Assembly (NCBI GenBank): GCA_001643535.1
Contig: LXTG01000093.1
Span: 437 to 21,513 of the forward strand
From: a candidate division NC10 bacterium SPGG6
GTDB lineage: Bacteria; Methylomirabilota; Methylomirabilia; Methylomirabilales; CSP1-5
Reading direction: 5' to 3'
Length of the DNA stretch: 21,077 bases
The stretch's first letter is position 1, and the number at the start of each line of letters is the position of its first letter. Under the pieces are notes generated by a model, which was given only the letters and a program-made list of their open reading frames with translations, had not been told where the DNA came from and did not search any database. The translations under genes and the position numbers were made by a program. Of this stretch, positions 20,897 through 21,077 are shown in pieces.

Positions 20897-21077
20897 CTAG
20901 AGCAGGACCCGGCGGAGGATGGCGAAGACCGTGGCTCCAGTCACGAGGGCGAGCAGGGTTTCGAAATCCTGCAATTGCGGGACCTGCTGCGCCATCTTGT
21001 ACGCGGCGGTGCCGATGAGGATGGCCGCTCCGAAGACGATGGAGCGGGTCCCCTTGCGCAGCTGCTTTTCGCGCCGA
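20897..21077 (-). CDS. Small membrane protein, 3' end only (partial at the right edge)
   Basis: 59 residues to a TAG stop: RREKQLRKGTRSIVFGAAIL..., then AYKMAQQVPQLQDFETLLALV and ending ATVFAILRRVLL. Two hydrophobic helices (~12-24 and ~40-53) with basic ends; the start is beyond the window. It precedes the methyltransferase on the same strand by 71 nt. No family recognised. Confidence 0.6.
   Translation of the reverse strand, partial: RREKQLRKGTRSIVFGAAILIGTAAYKMAQQVPQLQDFETLLALVTGATVFAILRRVLL

Noticed and set aside
20169..20900. A 243-aa + strand ORF
   Set aside because: Antisense to the methyltransferase with its clear SAM-binding motif.

Overview
The window is a GC-rich stretch of a bacterial chromosome with Shine-Dalgarno-led genes, some GTG/TTG starts, and gene spacers filled with short degenerate repeats. 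An aromatic acyl-CoA ligase, an IclR regulator and U32-family proteins suggest an uncultivated anaerobic or microaerophilic soil/sediment lineage. NC10/Rokubacteria-type bacteria are one possibility, but this is a low-confidence inference. There is no rRNA, tRNA, CRISPR array or transposase that I can see.

Layout, left to right. (1) 2-414, + strand: the end of a Lys/Ala/Pro-rich basic protein and a strong intrinsic terminator. (2) 516-2565, +: a 124-aa thioredoxin-fold-like protein and a benzoate/aminobenzoate-type acyl-CoA ligase. (3) 2566-2840: a 350-bp spacer that looks like a structured RNA ending in a terminator. (4) 2918-4420, +: a TPR protein with an N-terminal Cys module, plus a 52-aa zinc ribbon. 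(5) 4463-8746, +: an IclR regulator followed by three U32 proteins (UbiU-like, UbiV-like, UbiU-like) and a small CxxC protein. Matching promoter/operator pairs lie before the regulator and before the first U32 gene, so this reads as a self-contained regulon.

(6) 8774-18297, all - strand: a long gene set. Transcription runs from right to left: a coiled-coil protein with a UBC/E2-like C-terminus, a JAMM (JAB) peptidase that overlaps it by 4 nt, an alpha/beta hydrolase, a PRTRC_B-like E2, a ubiquitin-like beta-grasp protein with a Gly-Gly and a 13-residue tail, and a second PRTRC_B-like E2. After these come three uncharacterised proteins, a DUF4177-like protein, a kinesin-light-chain-type TPR protein, another unknown and a lone nucleotidyltransferase. 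The first six form a ubiquitin-like processing/conjugation module. No E1 (ThiF-type) gene is visible in the window. This is the most unusual content here.

(7) 18419-21077: small membrane and metal-site proteins on both strands, a short ORF interrupted by an in-frame TGA with a hairpin just after it, a membrane-anchored methyltransferase, and the 3' end of a small membrane protein.

The spacers carry at least four families of short repeats. One has been read through into the C-terminus of the UbiV-like protein.
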